In this document: positions 1 through 8,596 of the stretch, piece by piece | How the letters are laid out: each line of letters begins with the position of its first letter | How positions within the stretch are numbered: the first letter of the stretch is position 1 | Source of the DNA: CAZDAM01 sp964503595 | GTDB lineage: Bacteria > Muiribacteriota > UBA6191 | DNA: 30,022 nucleotides | NCBI GenBank assembly: GCA_964503595.1 | Contig: CAZDAM010000032.1 | Location: 1 to 30,022 of the forward strand | Direction: 5' to 3' | Position numbers and translations under genes: made by a program | Notes under the pieces: model-generated | Seen by the model: the letters and a program-made list of their open reading frames with translations, nothing else | The model's database searches: none | What the model was told of the DNA's origin: nothing

Positions 1-88
1 ATAGTAGAAAAGTGCCAAATTCGGTGCTCTTTAAGCGCTATGTGCGGAATACCAGATACATATATAAAAGTGAAGGAGCACCCTTATC

Positions 89-378
89 TCAGATGGATTG
101 CGGGATCTTGGCGTTGTTGTGCAAACCGCTTTCAAGTTCTCTGACGTTTGCAACCAGTTCTTGGAAGGCCATCATGACGAAGGCCGGACTGAGACGGGCC
201 ATACACTTTTCGCAGGTGGCGGCACTCTGGGAGATACTCCTGTTCTGAATCCAGACCGAACCGGCACAGCCCCCCCCAAGCCAGAGCGCCCCCGCGTTGC
301 AGACGGGAGCACCAGAGCTGCCCGGCGGACCACAAGCGACAGAATGTGGTACAGAACCGAGACAAAATCAAAACTCAT
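89..378 (-). other. Possible broken small gene downstream of gcvP
   Basis: This is the only stretch over 300 bases (1-387) without a recognised gene. On the minus strand an ATG at 378, 9 nt past the gcvP stop, opens a hydrophobic start (MSFDFVSVLYHILSLVV), but that frame soon turns arginine-rich and implausible. A different minus frame is open from about 360 to the TGA at 91-89. It has no start codon before an ATG at 202, reads cysteine-rich (GCAGSVWIQ, then TCEKC) and ends in a plausible helical tail (AFVMMAFQELVANVRELE). The two frames would join by a one-base shift, for example at the run of eight G on the minus strand (277-270). It could be a frameshifted gene, an assembly indel or chance. 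No homology is recognised and no Shine-Dalgarno site precedes the ATG. Confidence 0.2.
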
Positions 379-387
379 GGCTCAGGC

Positions 388-3381
388 TCAGGAGCTCATG
401 CGACGTTTGTGCTCCTCAATAATCTTTTGTTGCACTTCTTCAACCGGCATTTTCATCAGAAGTTCCGGCCTGACTTTGTTTTCGGCGAATGTGGGCAGGT
501 TCAAAAGCTTTTCACTCAGAACCAGATTCTTATTCGCTTCCACATCATCGACCCTTTGAATCGGAGTGAAGTGAGGAGCAGTCAGAAGAACTTCCGGATG
601 GGTATCCAGAAGCTCCCGAATGGCGTCCACAACATCCGCAAAATGGCGGAGTTCCTTGAGTGTGAAGCTTTCGGTAGGCTCCACCATGAGCCCGTAGGTT
701 TCCGGCCAGGCAACGGTTGGTGCATGCAGACCAAAGTCCAGAAACAGTTTCCCGACCCGTCCGATGACCTGGGTCATCTGGATCCCGGCCTGCTCGCAGC
801 GGGTAAAGGTTTCTTTGGGTAGAGTCAGAATGAATTCGTGCATTCTGGGCTCTTCGCCCTGAGAAGGCAGGGTGGGCCAGGTCCGGCTGAGTCTTTGATG
901 CAGCCAGCGGGCCGAAAGAGTGGCACAGGCGCTCATTTTGCGAATGCCTTCCCTGCCCAGAGCCCTGAGATAGGTGTAGCAGCGGACCTTGTGGGCAAAA
1001 TTCCCGAAATGGCGATGCACGGAACCGATGGACTTAACCGGGCGGCGGTATTCAAACCCTTTTGGGGTGGAAATGACCTGAAGACCGGGAAGATATTCGG
1101 CCAGCTTTTCGCTGACGGCAACCACACAGTCTCCGGGGCCTCCGCCTCCGTGAGGGATGGACCAGGTCTTATGCAGATTCTGATGTACGGCATCCACCCC
1201 GAGCCGGCCAAGATCAAGCCATCCGGCAATGGCATTCATATTGGCCCCATCCATGTAAACGAGCCCCCCATCCTGGTGAATGGCCTGAGCGATCTCGGCA
1301 AACTCGGTTTCCAGAATGCCGCAGGTATTGGGGTTTGTGATCATCACCCCGGCAACCCTTCCGGCATAGGTTTCCATCAGCTCTCTGAAATGGGACATGT
1401 TGATGCGTCCATCATCTGATGCTTCAATCAGCTGGATTCCAGTAGCCTTCTCACCCTTGCCCCGGGTTTTGTATCCGGCTACGGTCGCCGTGGCAAAATT
1501 GGTCCCGTGGGCTGACTTGGGCAGGAGAATAATATCCCGCTCGGTCTGGGAATGATCGCGGTGGTAAGCCTGAAACAGCTTGATTCCAACCAGTTCCCCC
1601 TGAGCACCGGCAACCGGCTGGGTAGTTACGGCTGGAAGGCCGGTAATGGCCTTGAAGAGTTCCTGGGTCTGGTACAGGACTTCCATGGCTCCCTGAACAC
1701 TGGTCTCCGGAGCCTGAGGATGAATATCGGTAAAGCCAGGAAGGCTTGCCGCCCACTCATTGATATAGGGGTTGTATTTCATGGTGCAGGACCCAAGGGG
1801 ATACAGTCCCTGATCCGGACTCAGATTGAGTTCCCCAAGCTTTTTGTACCAGGCCAGAATTTCCTCAAAGCCGGTTTCGGGCAGAAGAATTTCTTCCTGC
1901 TGTCCCATGGCTTCTGGCAGAACAGGAGCTTTGACAGCTTTTTCAGCCTTGCCGTACCGCTTCTCAAAGAAAGCAATCAGGGCCTGGATTTCTTCCTCAC
2001 TCTGCCAGTCGGTGACAGAAACCAGAAGGGCATTTCGTCCCAGGCGGGGAGTGATATCAATTCCGGGAAGGAGATTTTCCTCAAGGGCGTCCTGAATCAG
2101 GGCTGGGACAGGCTCAGGAATGAGGAGGGCGAATTCCTGAAAGAAAGGAGCTTCAGGGAAAGCCGGCTCCACCCCGGAAAGAGAACCCAGTGCTTCAAAA
2201 AGTATCAGGGCTCTTTCCCGGGCAGTTTTCAGGAGTTTCTGAATTCCGGCATTGCCTCTCTCCAGAATGGAGGCTCCGGCCAGGGTGGCAATAAAGGACT
2301 GGTTGGAGCAGATATTGCTGGTGGCCTTCTCCTTGCGGATATGCTGTTCGCGGGTGGAAAGAACCATGACCTTGCAGTTGGTTCCGTTCAGATCTTTGGC
2401 ATCTCCGACATAGCGACCGGCTGTATTGCGGACAGCATTTTTTTCTTTCTCGTGGAAACGGATGCCGAAAATTCCCAGACCAGGGCCCCCGTAATTGGGC
2501 CCGATAGCCAGATGCTGTCCCTCGCCGACAAAAATATCAGCTCCGTTCTGTCCGTAGTCCACGGGGCGTTTGAGGCCACCCTGTCCCAGAAGAATCGGAT
2601 CGAGAACGGCGACAGCTTTCAGACCGAATTCATGGGCAAGATCCGTAAGGGCATCCACGTTCTCCAGCGGAGAGGCAGCGCTTACCTGGGGAAAGCAGAG
2701 ACAGGCGGCATTGTCGGTGGATTCCAGGGTTTTGCGGACTTCATCCAGATTAAGAAGGCCGGTCTGGGGAGAATAGGGAATGGTAATGAGTTCAACCCCG
2801 GTTGCCTGGACCATGGTCTGAAGCACTTCCAGATCATGGGGATGGAGATTTCCTGCCAGAATGGCCTTATGACTTCCTCTTACCTGGCGGATTGCACACT
2901 GGATGGCTTCAAAAAGGCAGGTGGAGCGATCCCAGAGGGAGGCATTGATGGCTTCAAAACCACTCAGAGCAGCAATCACACTCTGGTAGATCCAAAGCGT
3001 CATCAGGGTTCCCTGGCTGCGTTCTGGCTGGTATGGGGTGTAGGCGGTTCCCAGTTCACGAATTTTGCAGATTTCGCTGACAATCGGCATGGGACGGATA
3101 GCGCTTAGGCCATCGCCAAGAAAGCTTCCCGGACGCTTGTTTTTTTGACTGAGATCAAACAAATGCCGGGCCAGCTCAAAATAGTCCATAGCCTCAGGAA
3201 CAGCACTGAGATGCTCCATTTTAACGGCTGATGGAATATGTCCATAGAGATCCTCGAGGCTTTGAAGGCCCAGTTCCTCAAGCATGGTTCCAATATCGCT
3301 GTCACTTAACCCGATATAAAACGGACGGTTTTCCCGTGTGAGTTCTTCACGGGAATAGCCAAAAGAAGGCATTTCCTGCAT
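388..3381 (-). CDS. gcvP: Glycine dehydrogenase (decarboxylating), fused PA-PB P-protein
   Basis: This is the P-protein of the glycine cleavage system, a cytosolic PLP enzyme that decarboxylates glycine and passes the aminomethyl group to the lipoyl arm of GcvH. At 997 aa it carries both halves. Residues about 1-470 are GcvPA-like, with a glycine-rich NYGGPGLGIF stretch and no PLP lysine. Residues about 500-997 are GcvPB-like, with YPLGSCTMKYNP, the PLP-binding NLHKTWSIPHGGGGPG (lysine near 738) and a C-terminal extension typical of separate GcvPB chains. The start is the ATG at 3381, since GGAGG lies 6 nt before it; a TTG two codons upstream would leave no room. It lies 61 nt after the RND permease stop and has its own promoter. 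gcvT and gcvH are absent from the window. Confidence 0.95.
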   Translation of the reverse strand: MQEMPSFGYSREELTRENRPFYIGLSDSDIGTMLEELGLQSLEDLYGHIPSAVKMEHLSAVPEAMDYFELARHLFDLSQKNKRPGSFLGDGLSAIRPMPIVSEICKIRELGTAYTPYQPERSQGTLMTLWIYQSVIAALSGFEAINASLWDRSTCLFEAIQCAIRQVRGSHKAILAGNLHPHDLEVLQTMVQATGVELITIPYSPQTGLLNLDEVRKTLESTDNAACLCFPQVSAASPLENVDALTDLAHEFGLKAVAVLDPILLGQGGLKRPVDYGQNGADIFVGEGQHLAIGPNYGGPGLGIFGIRFHEKEKNAVRNTAGRYVGDAKDLNGTNCKVMVLSTREQHIRKEKATSNICSNQSFIATLAGASILERGNAGIQKLLKTARERALILFEALGSLSGVEPAFPEAPFFQEFALLIPEPVPALIQDALEENLLPGIDITPRLGRNALLVSVTDWQSEEEIQALIAFFEKRYGKAEKAVKAPVLPEAMGQQEEILLPETGFEEILAWYKKLGELNLSPDQGLYPLGSCTMKYNPYINEWAASLPGFTDIHPQAPETSVQGAMEVLYQTQELFKAITGLPAVTTQPVAGAQGELVGIKLFQAYHRDHSQTERDIILLPKSAHGTNFATATVAGYKTRGKGEKATGIQLIEASDDGRINMSHFRELMETYAGRVAGVMITNPNTCGILETEFAEIAQAIHQDGGLVYMDGANMNAIAGWLDLGRLGVDAVHQNLHKTWSIPHGGGGPGDCVVAVSEKLAEYLPGLQVISTPKGFEYRRPVKSIGSVHRHFGNFAHKVRCYTYLRALGREGIRKMSACATLSARWLHQRLSRTWPTLPSQGEEPRMHEFILTLPKETFTRCEQAGIQMTQVIGRVGKLFLDFGLHAPTVAWPETYGLMVEPTESFTLKELRHFADVVDAIRELLDTHPEVLLTAPHFTPIQRVDDVEANKNLVLSEKLLNLPTFAENKVRPELLMKMPVEEVQQKIIEEHKRRMSS

Positions 3382-3400
3382 GTTCAACCTCCAAAAAAGA

Positions 3401-3436
3401 TCGCTGCATGCTAGCGCCAGGGTGGCTGTTTGGCAA
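3401..3436 (-). promoter_or_regulatory. Sigma-70-type promoter of gcvP
   Basis: On the minus strand TTGCCA (3436-3431) is followed after exactly 17 nt by TAGCAT (3413-3408). Transcription would start near 3401, leaving a 20-nt leader with GGAGG before the gcvP ATG. This lets gcvP be expressed independently of the efflux operon upstream. A 4-bp hairpin (CGCT/AGCG) followed by six T overlaps the -10 box but is too weak to call a terminator for the pump operon. No glycine riboswitch fits in the 61-nt gap. Confidence 0.6.
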
Positions 3437-3442
3437 CTTGAG

Positions 3443-6400
3443 TCATACCATGGACTCCCGGGAGATTTTATGGCCCCGGTAAAATGAGGCTACCCCGGCC
3501 AGAATATCATAAAGAATGAGGTAAATGGAGGGCAGGATCAGGATGGTGAAAAAGCTCGAAACCAGAAGACCGAATGCCAGGGCTACAACCATCGGCTGAA
3601 GAAACAGAGCCTGCACGGACTTTTCGGTCAGCATGGGAGTGATGCCCAGAAATGTGGTGCAGGAAGTCAGAAAGATCGGCATGAAGCGGCGGACCGAGCC
3701 TTCCATGAGAGCTTCCTTCATATCCCATCCACCCCGGACGAGCTGATTGACCAGATCCAGAAGAATCAGGGAATTGTTCACGACGATACCGGCCAGGGCA
3801 ACCAGGCCGAACATGGACATGATGGTGACATCAAATCCCATCAGCAGATGACCCAGAATGGCTCCGATAAATCCGAAGGGAATGGCCAGCATGATGACGA
3901 CAGGCTGGACATAGGATTGAAAAATGGTAGCCAGAATGCCATAGATCACAAAGAGGGCAATGCCGAATCCGATTCCCAGGGAAAGCAGGCTTTTCCCGGT
4001 TTCTTCGGACTGTCCCCGGAAAAGAAACTGGACATTCGGGTGATTTCTTTTGAGCTCGGGGAGGTAGTTCTGGCTGAAATCCTCCACAAACTCACGGGCA
4101 TTACCGCGTTTTTCATCGATATCCGCATCTACAGTGACTTCCGTGAAACGGTCGTTACGGGAAATTGTGGTGTAGCCCCGTTCATACTGGAATTCGGCAA
4201 TGGTATCAAAGGGAATCTGGCGGCCATCTGCGGCTCTGACATAAAGCTTCTTCAGGGAATCCAGAGTCTGGCGCTCTTCTTTGGGAAGTCGGATGTAAAC
4301 CCTGATATCATCCTTGCCACGCTGAATCCTGACAGCCTGATCCCCAAAATAGGAGGCTCGGATTTGGCCAGCGACTTCAGAAAGACTCAGGCCGAGGGTG
4401 TGGGCCAGAGGTTTGAGCTTGAGTTTCGCCTCGAGTTTGCCTTCGGCAAAATTGTCGGAAATGTCCTTTAGGGCCGGGTAATGAGCCATCGCCTGGCGGG
4501 TTTCTCGGGCTGCCTGGGCCAGTTCGCTCAGGGAATCCCCACGAAGCTGGATGGCCACCGGCTTTCCTCCGGGGCCGCGGTTCTTGGAGCCAAAGACAAG
4601 TTTGGTTGCCTCCGGGATGGTGCCCATCTGCCGTCTCCATTCATCAAAAATTTCGGTGTAGTAGATGTTACGCTCTTCTGAAGGAAGCAGTTCGACCTGA
4701 AGTCTGGCTTTCCCTGAATCTCCAGCTCCGACATTGGCATAGGTATTTTTTACAAAGGGGAATTTCTGATCTTCTCTTCCCCGTTCCTTCATGACCTCCT
4801 GGGCCACCAGAAGCTTTTTTTCAAGCATATCTGTCATCTGGCGGGTGTATTCAAAATCGGTTCCCGTGGGGAATTCCAGGGTCACACTGAGAAAGTCTTC
4901 ATCGATTTTAGGAAAGAAGGTGAATTTCACCAGCCCTCCGGCAATCAGCCCTCCACTCATGATCAGAAGAGAAACGGCTAAAGCCAGAGCGGCATAGCGG
5001 TAGGTCAGGCTCAGGTTGACGGCTTTTCTTAAAACCACCTCACAGTGCCAGTCCATAAAGGTATGGATCTTTTTCTGAAGACGGCTTAAAAAATTATTGC
5101 CGCGTGCCAGAGGGGCATGATGGGCGAGATGGGCAGGCAGGATCAGATAGGATTCCACCAGAGAGAAAAAGAGGGTGGAAATGATCACAAAGGGAGTGAT
5201 GGCAAAGAATTTTCCCATAATGCCTTCGATTCCGTAGAAGGGCAGAAAGGCAACCATGGTAGTGGATACGGAAGCCAGGACAGGCCAGAACATGGAAAAT
5301 GTCGCCTGGATAGCGGCGGATTTCTGATCCAGACCTTCTCGAAGTCTCTGGAAATAAGCTTCCCCGATGACCATGGCATCATCCACGACCATGCCAAGAA
5401 CCATGATGAAGGCAAACATGGAAAGCATGTTCAGGGTGTGACCAAAAATCTTCATGAAGATAAAGGTGCCCAGAAAACAGATGGGAATTCCCAGTGCAAC
5501 GAAGAAAGCCAGGCGGACTTCGAGGAAAATTCCCAGAAACATCAGGACCAGGAAGAGTCCCTGAATTCCGTTGCGGGTCAGAAGTTCCAGGCGATCCTGA
5601 ACCACTTTGGAGGAATCATTCCAGGGAATCAGACTGAGGCTTTCGGGAAGTTCGTTTCTTTTGGCATCGGCATATTCCCGGACTCTTCGCGCCAGGGCAA
5701 TCGAATCCTGGGTTTCCGTTTTGGAGACTTCTACGACAGCTGCCAGTTTACCGTTGAAGCTGGAAGCGATGTTTCGATCCTCAAATGAATCGCGAATGGT
5801 TGCCACATCCCCCAGATACAGGATGCTTCCTGTCTCTGTCGTCAGAAGCGGGATTCTTGCGTATTCCTCCCCCGTGTATTTCTGGGCTTCGGTTCTAACT
5901 GTGATTTCACCCTGTTTGGAGCGGATGGTACCTCCGGTAGTATTCAGAGAAAACTGACGAACCCTGCTGGTGATTTGAGCAAGAGTCAGGCTGTATTGCT
6001 GGAGCTTTTCTTCGGAAACTTCAATGGAAATTTCTCTTTCCTTGACTCCCTGTACCTCCACCTGGGTGAATTCCGGCATGGAAAGGAGTTCATCCCGGAT
6101 TTCATCCGCATACCGTTTTAAGGTATCCAGGCTGACATTCCCGTAGATCCCCAGTGAAATCACCGGTCGTCTGGCCACCACTTCGGCAATGATCGGTCGC
6201 TCGGCATCCGACGGGAAATTGGTGATAGCATTGACCTCCCTCTCTACTTCATCTTTGACCCGTACGGAATTATACCCGGATTCCACGTCAATCATGACCG
6301 AGGCACTCCCCCCGGATGAGGTGGAGCGGATTTCCTTGACTCCGTCGATTCCGGCAACTCTCTCCTCGATTTTGGTGGTAATTGCTTCGGCGACTTCATC

Positions 6401-6571
6401 TGGAGTAGCTCCCCGATAAACCATGGAAACGGAAATTTTATCCAGATTGAATTCCGGAAAGACCTCACGGGGAATCATGGTGTAGCTCAGCAACCCGGCC
6501 AGGGCCAGTACCAGCAGCAGCAGATTTCCGGCTACCGGATTCTTGATGGAGTTTTCAATCAGTTTTTTCAT
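3443..6571 (-). CDS. RND efflux transporter permease subunit (AcrB/HAE1-like)
   Basis: This inner-membrane proton-driven pump subunit is 1042 aa, the normal length for the AcrB/MexB class. It begins with a short cytosolic segment and TM1 (residues about 12-32, ending before IPREVFPEF), followed by a porter domain. TM4 carries the expected acid pair in GMVVDDAMV (D397, D398). The second half repeats the fold, and TM10 reads GIVVNNSLILLDL. AcrB has the proton-relay lysine K940 where this protein has asparagine. The ATG at 6571 overlaps the adaptor stop by 4 nt (ATGA), so the two are translationally coupled. No TolC-type outer-membrane gene lies in the window. Substrate cannot be deduced; drugs, solvents or lipids are all possible. 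Confidence 0.92.
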   Translation of the reverse strand: MKKLIENSIKNPVAGNLLLLVLALAGLLSYTMIPREVFPEFNLDKISVSMVYRGATPDEVAEAITTKIEERVAGIDGVKEIRSTSSGGSASVMIDVESGYNSVRVKDEVEREVNAITNFPSDAERPIIAEVVARRPVISLGIYGNVSLDTLKRYADEIRDELLSMPEFTQVEVQGVKEREISIEVSEEKLQQYSLTLAQITSRVRQFSLNTTGGTIRSKQGEITVRTEAQKYTGEEYARIPLLTTETGSILYLGDVATIRDSFEDRNIASSFNGKLAAVVEVSKTETQDSIALARRVREYADAKRNELPESLSLIPWNDSSKVVQDRLELLTRNGIQGLFLVLMFLGIFLEVRLAFFVALGIPICFLGTFIFMKIFGHTLNMLSMFAFIMVLGMVVDDAMVIGEAYFQRLREGLDQKSAAIQATFSMFWPVLASVSTTMVAFLPFYGIEGIMGKFFAITPFVIISTLFFSLVESYLILPAHLAHHAPLARGNNFLSRLQKKIHTFMDWHCEVVLRKAVNLSLTYRYAALALAVSLLIMSGGLIAGGLVKFTFFPKIDEDFLSVTLEFPTGTDFEYTRQMTDMLEKKLLVAQEVMKERGREDQKFPFVKNTYANVGAGDSGKARLQVELLPSEERNIYYTEIFDEWRRQMGTIPEATKLVFGSKNRGPGGKPVAIQLRGDSLSELAQAARETRQAMAHYPALKDISDNFAEGKLEAKLKLKPLAHTLGLSLSEVAGQIRASYFGDQAVRIQRGKDDIRVYIRLPKEERQTLDSLKKLYVRAADGRQIPFDTIAEFQYERGYTTISRNDRFTEVTVDADIDEKRGNAREFVEDFSQNYLPELKRNHPNVQFLFRGQSEETGKSLLSLGIGFGIALFVIYGILATIFQSYVQPVVIMLAIPFGFIGAILGHLLMGFDVTIMSMFGLVALAGIVVNNSLILLDLVNQLVRGGWDMKEALMEGSVRRFMPIFLTSCTTFLGITPMLTEKSVQALFLQPMVVALAFGLLVSSFFTILILPSIYLILYDILAGVASFYRGHKISRESMV

Positions 6572-7884
6572 GCCCGTTCGGCTCCCTGAATGGTTTTGAC
6601 GCTGACCCCGGAACTCAGGGAGTCCTGGGCAGCCCGAACGACTTCATCATTGAGTTCAAAATCCGCCTGCCCCAGAATCTCACCCCCGGAATCCCGGATC
6701 GTGGTAAAAGGAAGCCACTTGATTTTCCCCTGACGCACAATCTGGACCCGGTTGTTGCGAATGGAGAGGCGGGGAACCCGGTATACATTGCTGAGCTCTC
6801 TTCCCTGAAGTTCCAGACGACAGAAAGAACCGGGCAGCAGAAGTCCGGAATCAGAGAGCCCTCCGGCCAGACTTCTGATGGAAAAATAGAGCAGGAGACT
6901 GCGTGTGTTTTTCTCCAGAATAGAAGCACTGCGTTTCAAATCAGCTTCAAAGCTCTGCCCCAGATCCGGAGCAAGCGGAGTAACTCGGGCCTGAACCTGC
7001 ATGGTGTGGGCAGGAACCCCGTTCCCAGCTTCAGGAAGTCCCTGAGCCACGTCATCATGGGGATAAAGCCAGCGGATTTCATGTGCAGGAACAGGAGCTA
7101 CCAGTTCAAGATTTTCAAGATTCAGGATTTCTCCAACATCGGCCCCGGCCTGGACGTACTGGCCTATGGTCACGTCTTCCCGGACGACACGACAGGGGAA
7201 GGGGCTTTTGATGGAGGTTCTCTGAAACTTTAAATTGGCCTCGTTGAGTTGGGCTTCAGCCGAACTGACATCGGCTTTGGCCTGCTCAATCTGGGCCGGA
7301 AGAGTTTTCAACCTGCTTAGAGAACCCATCAGTTGTGATTCAAGGCGGCGGTAGGCCGCTTCTTTGGTATCTACGTCATTTCTGGAAACGGTTTTTTCCT
7401 TGAACATCTCCTGATAGCGTTTCAGTTCGGCCTCAGCCAGTCTGAGACTTGTTTCTTCCAGCTGATAGGCTCTTTCCTGAATTTTCAGTTCTTCCTCACG
7501 CTGAAGCTGAATGGCTCTGGATTTCTGGAGACTGGCTTCTGCCCGATTCCTGGCAATCCTGTAATCATGGCCTTCAATCTGAAACAGGGTTTCGCCTGCC
7601 TGAATGAATCCACCGGCTTCAAAAGCCGGATGAATCGAGGCGACTTTTCCACTGACTTCGGGCTTGAGAACAATACGGTCTCGAGCTTCAATGCTTCCCC
7701 AGAGAGTCATCTGGACCCGTTCATTTTCCGGAAGAACCGAGATGGTACGAACCACGGCCTGGGTTGCCTGCCCATCGCTCTTTTCCGGAGGTTTTTTCAT
7801 GTCGGCCAGCTTTTTGAAACCCAGTGGCCCGAGAATCATCAGGACAATGACCAGGATGAGATTGATTCTGGTTTCACGCTTCAT
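6568..7884 (-). CDS. RND efflux periplasmic adaptor (membrane fusion protein)
   Basis: This 438-aa adaptor would link the RND permease to an outer-membrane channel. Residues about 7-24 form an N-terminal membrane anchor (INLILVIVLMILGPLGF). A barrel and lipoyl half-motif follow (VLKPEVSGKVASIHPAFEAGGFIQAGETLFQIE), then a long alpha-helical hairpin (about 105-200) rich in Glu, Gln and Leu, a return lipoyl half (IKSPFPCRVVREDVTIGQYVQAGADVG) and the beta-barrel and membrane-proximal parts. It overlaps both neighbours by 4 nt: its ATG overlaps the tetR stop and its TGA overlaps the permease ATG. The order regulator, adaptor, permease is a standard self-regulated pump operon. Confidence 0.92.
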   Translation of the reverse strand: MKRETRINLILVIVLMILGPLGFKKLADMKKPPEKSDGQATQAVVRTISVLPENERVQMTLWGSIEARDRIVLKPEVSGKVASIHPAFEAGGFIQAGETLFQIEGHDYRIARNRAEASLQKSRAIQLQREEELKIQERAYQLEETSLRLAEAELKRYQEMFKEKTVSRNDVDTKEAAYRRLESQLMGSLSRLKTLPAQIEQAKADVSSAEAQLNEANLKFQRTSIKSPFPCRVVREDVTIGQYVQAGADVGEILNLENLELVAPVPAHEIRWLYPHDDVAQGLPEAGNGVPAHTMQVQARVTPLAPDLGQSFEADLKRSASILEKNTRSLLLYFSIRSLAGGLSDSGLLLPGSFCRLELQGRELSNVYRVPRLSIRNNRVQIVRQGKIKWLPFTTIRDSGGEILGQADFELNDEVVRAAQDSLSSGVSVKTIQGAERA

Positions 7885-8510
7885 GACTGGAGTCCTTTGG
7901 AAAGCATCAGAAGAGCGGAGCGTTCAAATTCCTCTCCGAGTTCTTCCGGGGAAATGGTTTCAGGGCTGAATTTCTGGAACTGAATCAGTTTGATTCTCAT
8001 GCCAATGAGCATGCAGGCAAGAATCCGGGGATTTCCTTCCCTGATATCCCCCGCCTGCTGGCGGGCACGGATGTATTCGACCCAGGCATGCATGGGAGTC
8101 TGGCGGGCATCTTGAATCGAAGGAAAGAAGCGATAGCCGACCTGATGGATATACTGAAATGCTTCATTGGATTCAGGGTGAAATTCAAAGTTTTCTGCAA
8201 GATGAGCGCGCATTCTTCTGAGAGTATCCTTAAGAGCCTGATTCGGGTTCAGGAGCCGGTTGGCATCTTCGCGGAAGATGGCCAGAATCTGTGAAAAAAT
8301 ATCCTTGGCCAGTGCCTCTTTAGAATCATAGTGACTGTAAAGGGCGGGATTGGATAGATTGGAGCGACGGGCCAGCTCTCTTACCGAGGCAGCATCAACT
8401 CCCTTTTCATTGAAAAGCTTCAGGCCGGCATTTAGAAGGCGTAAATGGCCTTGGGCCGTAATGCCGGTGTTTTCCATCGTGAAAAAATGACTTAGTTCGG
8501 ACTGTTTCAT
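7881..8510 (-). CDS. TetR/AcrR-family transcriptional regulator
   Basis: This 209-aa protein has an N-terminal TetR helix-turn-helix at about residues 20-65 (ALKLFNEKG-type helix, SVRELARRSNLSNPALYSHYDSKEAL). A helical ligand-binding and dimerisation domain follows. It is the first gene of the efflux operon, so it most likely represses its own promoter and is relieved by a pump substrate; this is inference from the family and position. The start is taken at 8510. No clear Shine-Dalgarno site precedes it (upstream is AACGAGCGCTAAGCTT), and a second in-frame ATG 11 codons on also lacks one. It is divergent from rfbA with an 86-nt gap, so the two promoters overlap and repression could affect rfbA as well. 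Confidence 0.9.
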   Translation of the reverse strand: MKQSELSHFFTMENTGITAQGHLRLLNAGLKLFNEKGVDAASVRELARRSNLSNPALYSHYDSKEALAKDIFSQILAIFREDANRLLNPNQALKDTLRRMRAHLAENFEFHPESNEAFQYIHQVGYRFFPSIQDARQTPMHAWVEYIRARQQAGDIREGNPRILACMLIGMRIKLIQFQKFSPETISPEELGEEFERSALLMLSKGLQS

Positions 8511-8561
8511 AAGCTTAGCGCTCGTTCACTTTAACCGATTTTGTGATTTCTGTCTGCAGAT

Positions 8562-8590
8562 TTGTCCATTTTGGAAAATTGGCCTAGAAT
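8562..8590 (+). promoter_or_regulatory. Promoter of rfbA, leaderless geometry
   Basis: TTGTCC (8562-8567), a 17-nt spacer and TAGAAT (8585-8590) make a good sigma-70-type promoter. Only six bases (GGCGGC) separate the -10 box from the rfbA ATG at 8597. Transcription would therefore start at or within a base of the start codon. No Shine-Dalgarno site is present, which agrees with a leaderless mRNA. The promoter lies inside the tetR upstream region. Confidence 0.65.
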
Positions 8591-8596
8591 GGCGGC

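Noticed and set aside
23..82. Inverted repeat GGTGCTC/GAGCACC as a mobile-element end
   Set aside because: Arms are only 7 bp and 46 nt apart, with no target duplication or transposase nearby.
1552..3108. Long plus-strand open frame of 518 codons opposite gcvP
   Set aside because: It mirrors the gcvP codons on the opposite strand, has no ribosome site and no recognisable protein features; gcvP motifs are unmistakable.
3393..3416. Intrinsic terminator after the RND permease
   Set aside because: The stem is just 4 bp (CGCT/AGCG) and overlaps the gcvP -10 box, although six T follow.
3382..3442. Glycine riboswitch before gcvP
   Set aside because: The gap is only 61 nt and is filled by a promoter, a short leader and the Shine-Dalgarno site.
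8511..8540. TetR operator around AGCGCT and AAGCTT
   Set aside because: These are short isolated palindromes; no inverted repeat of 14 bases or more typical of TetR operators was found.
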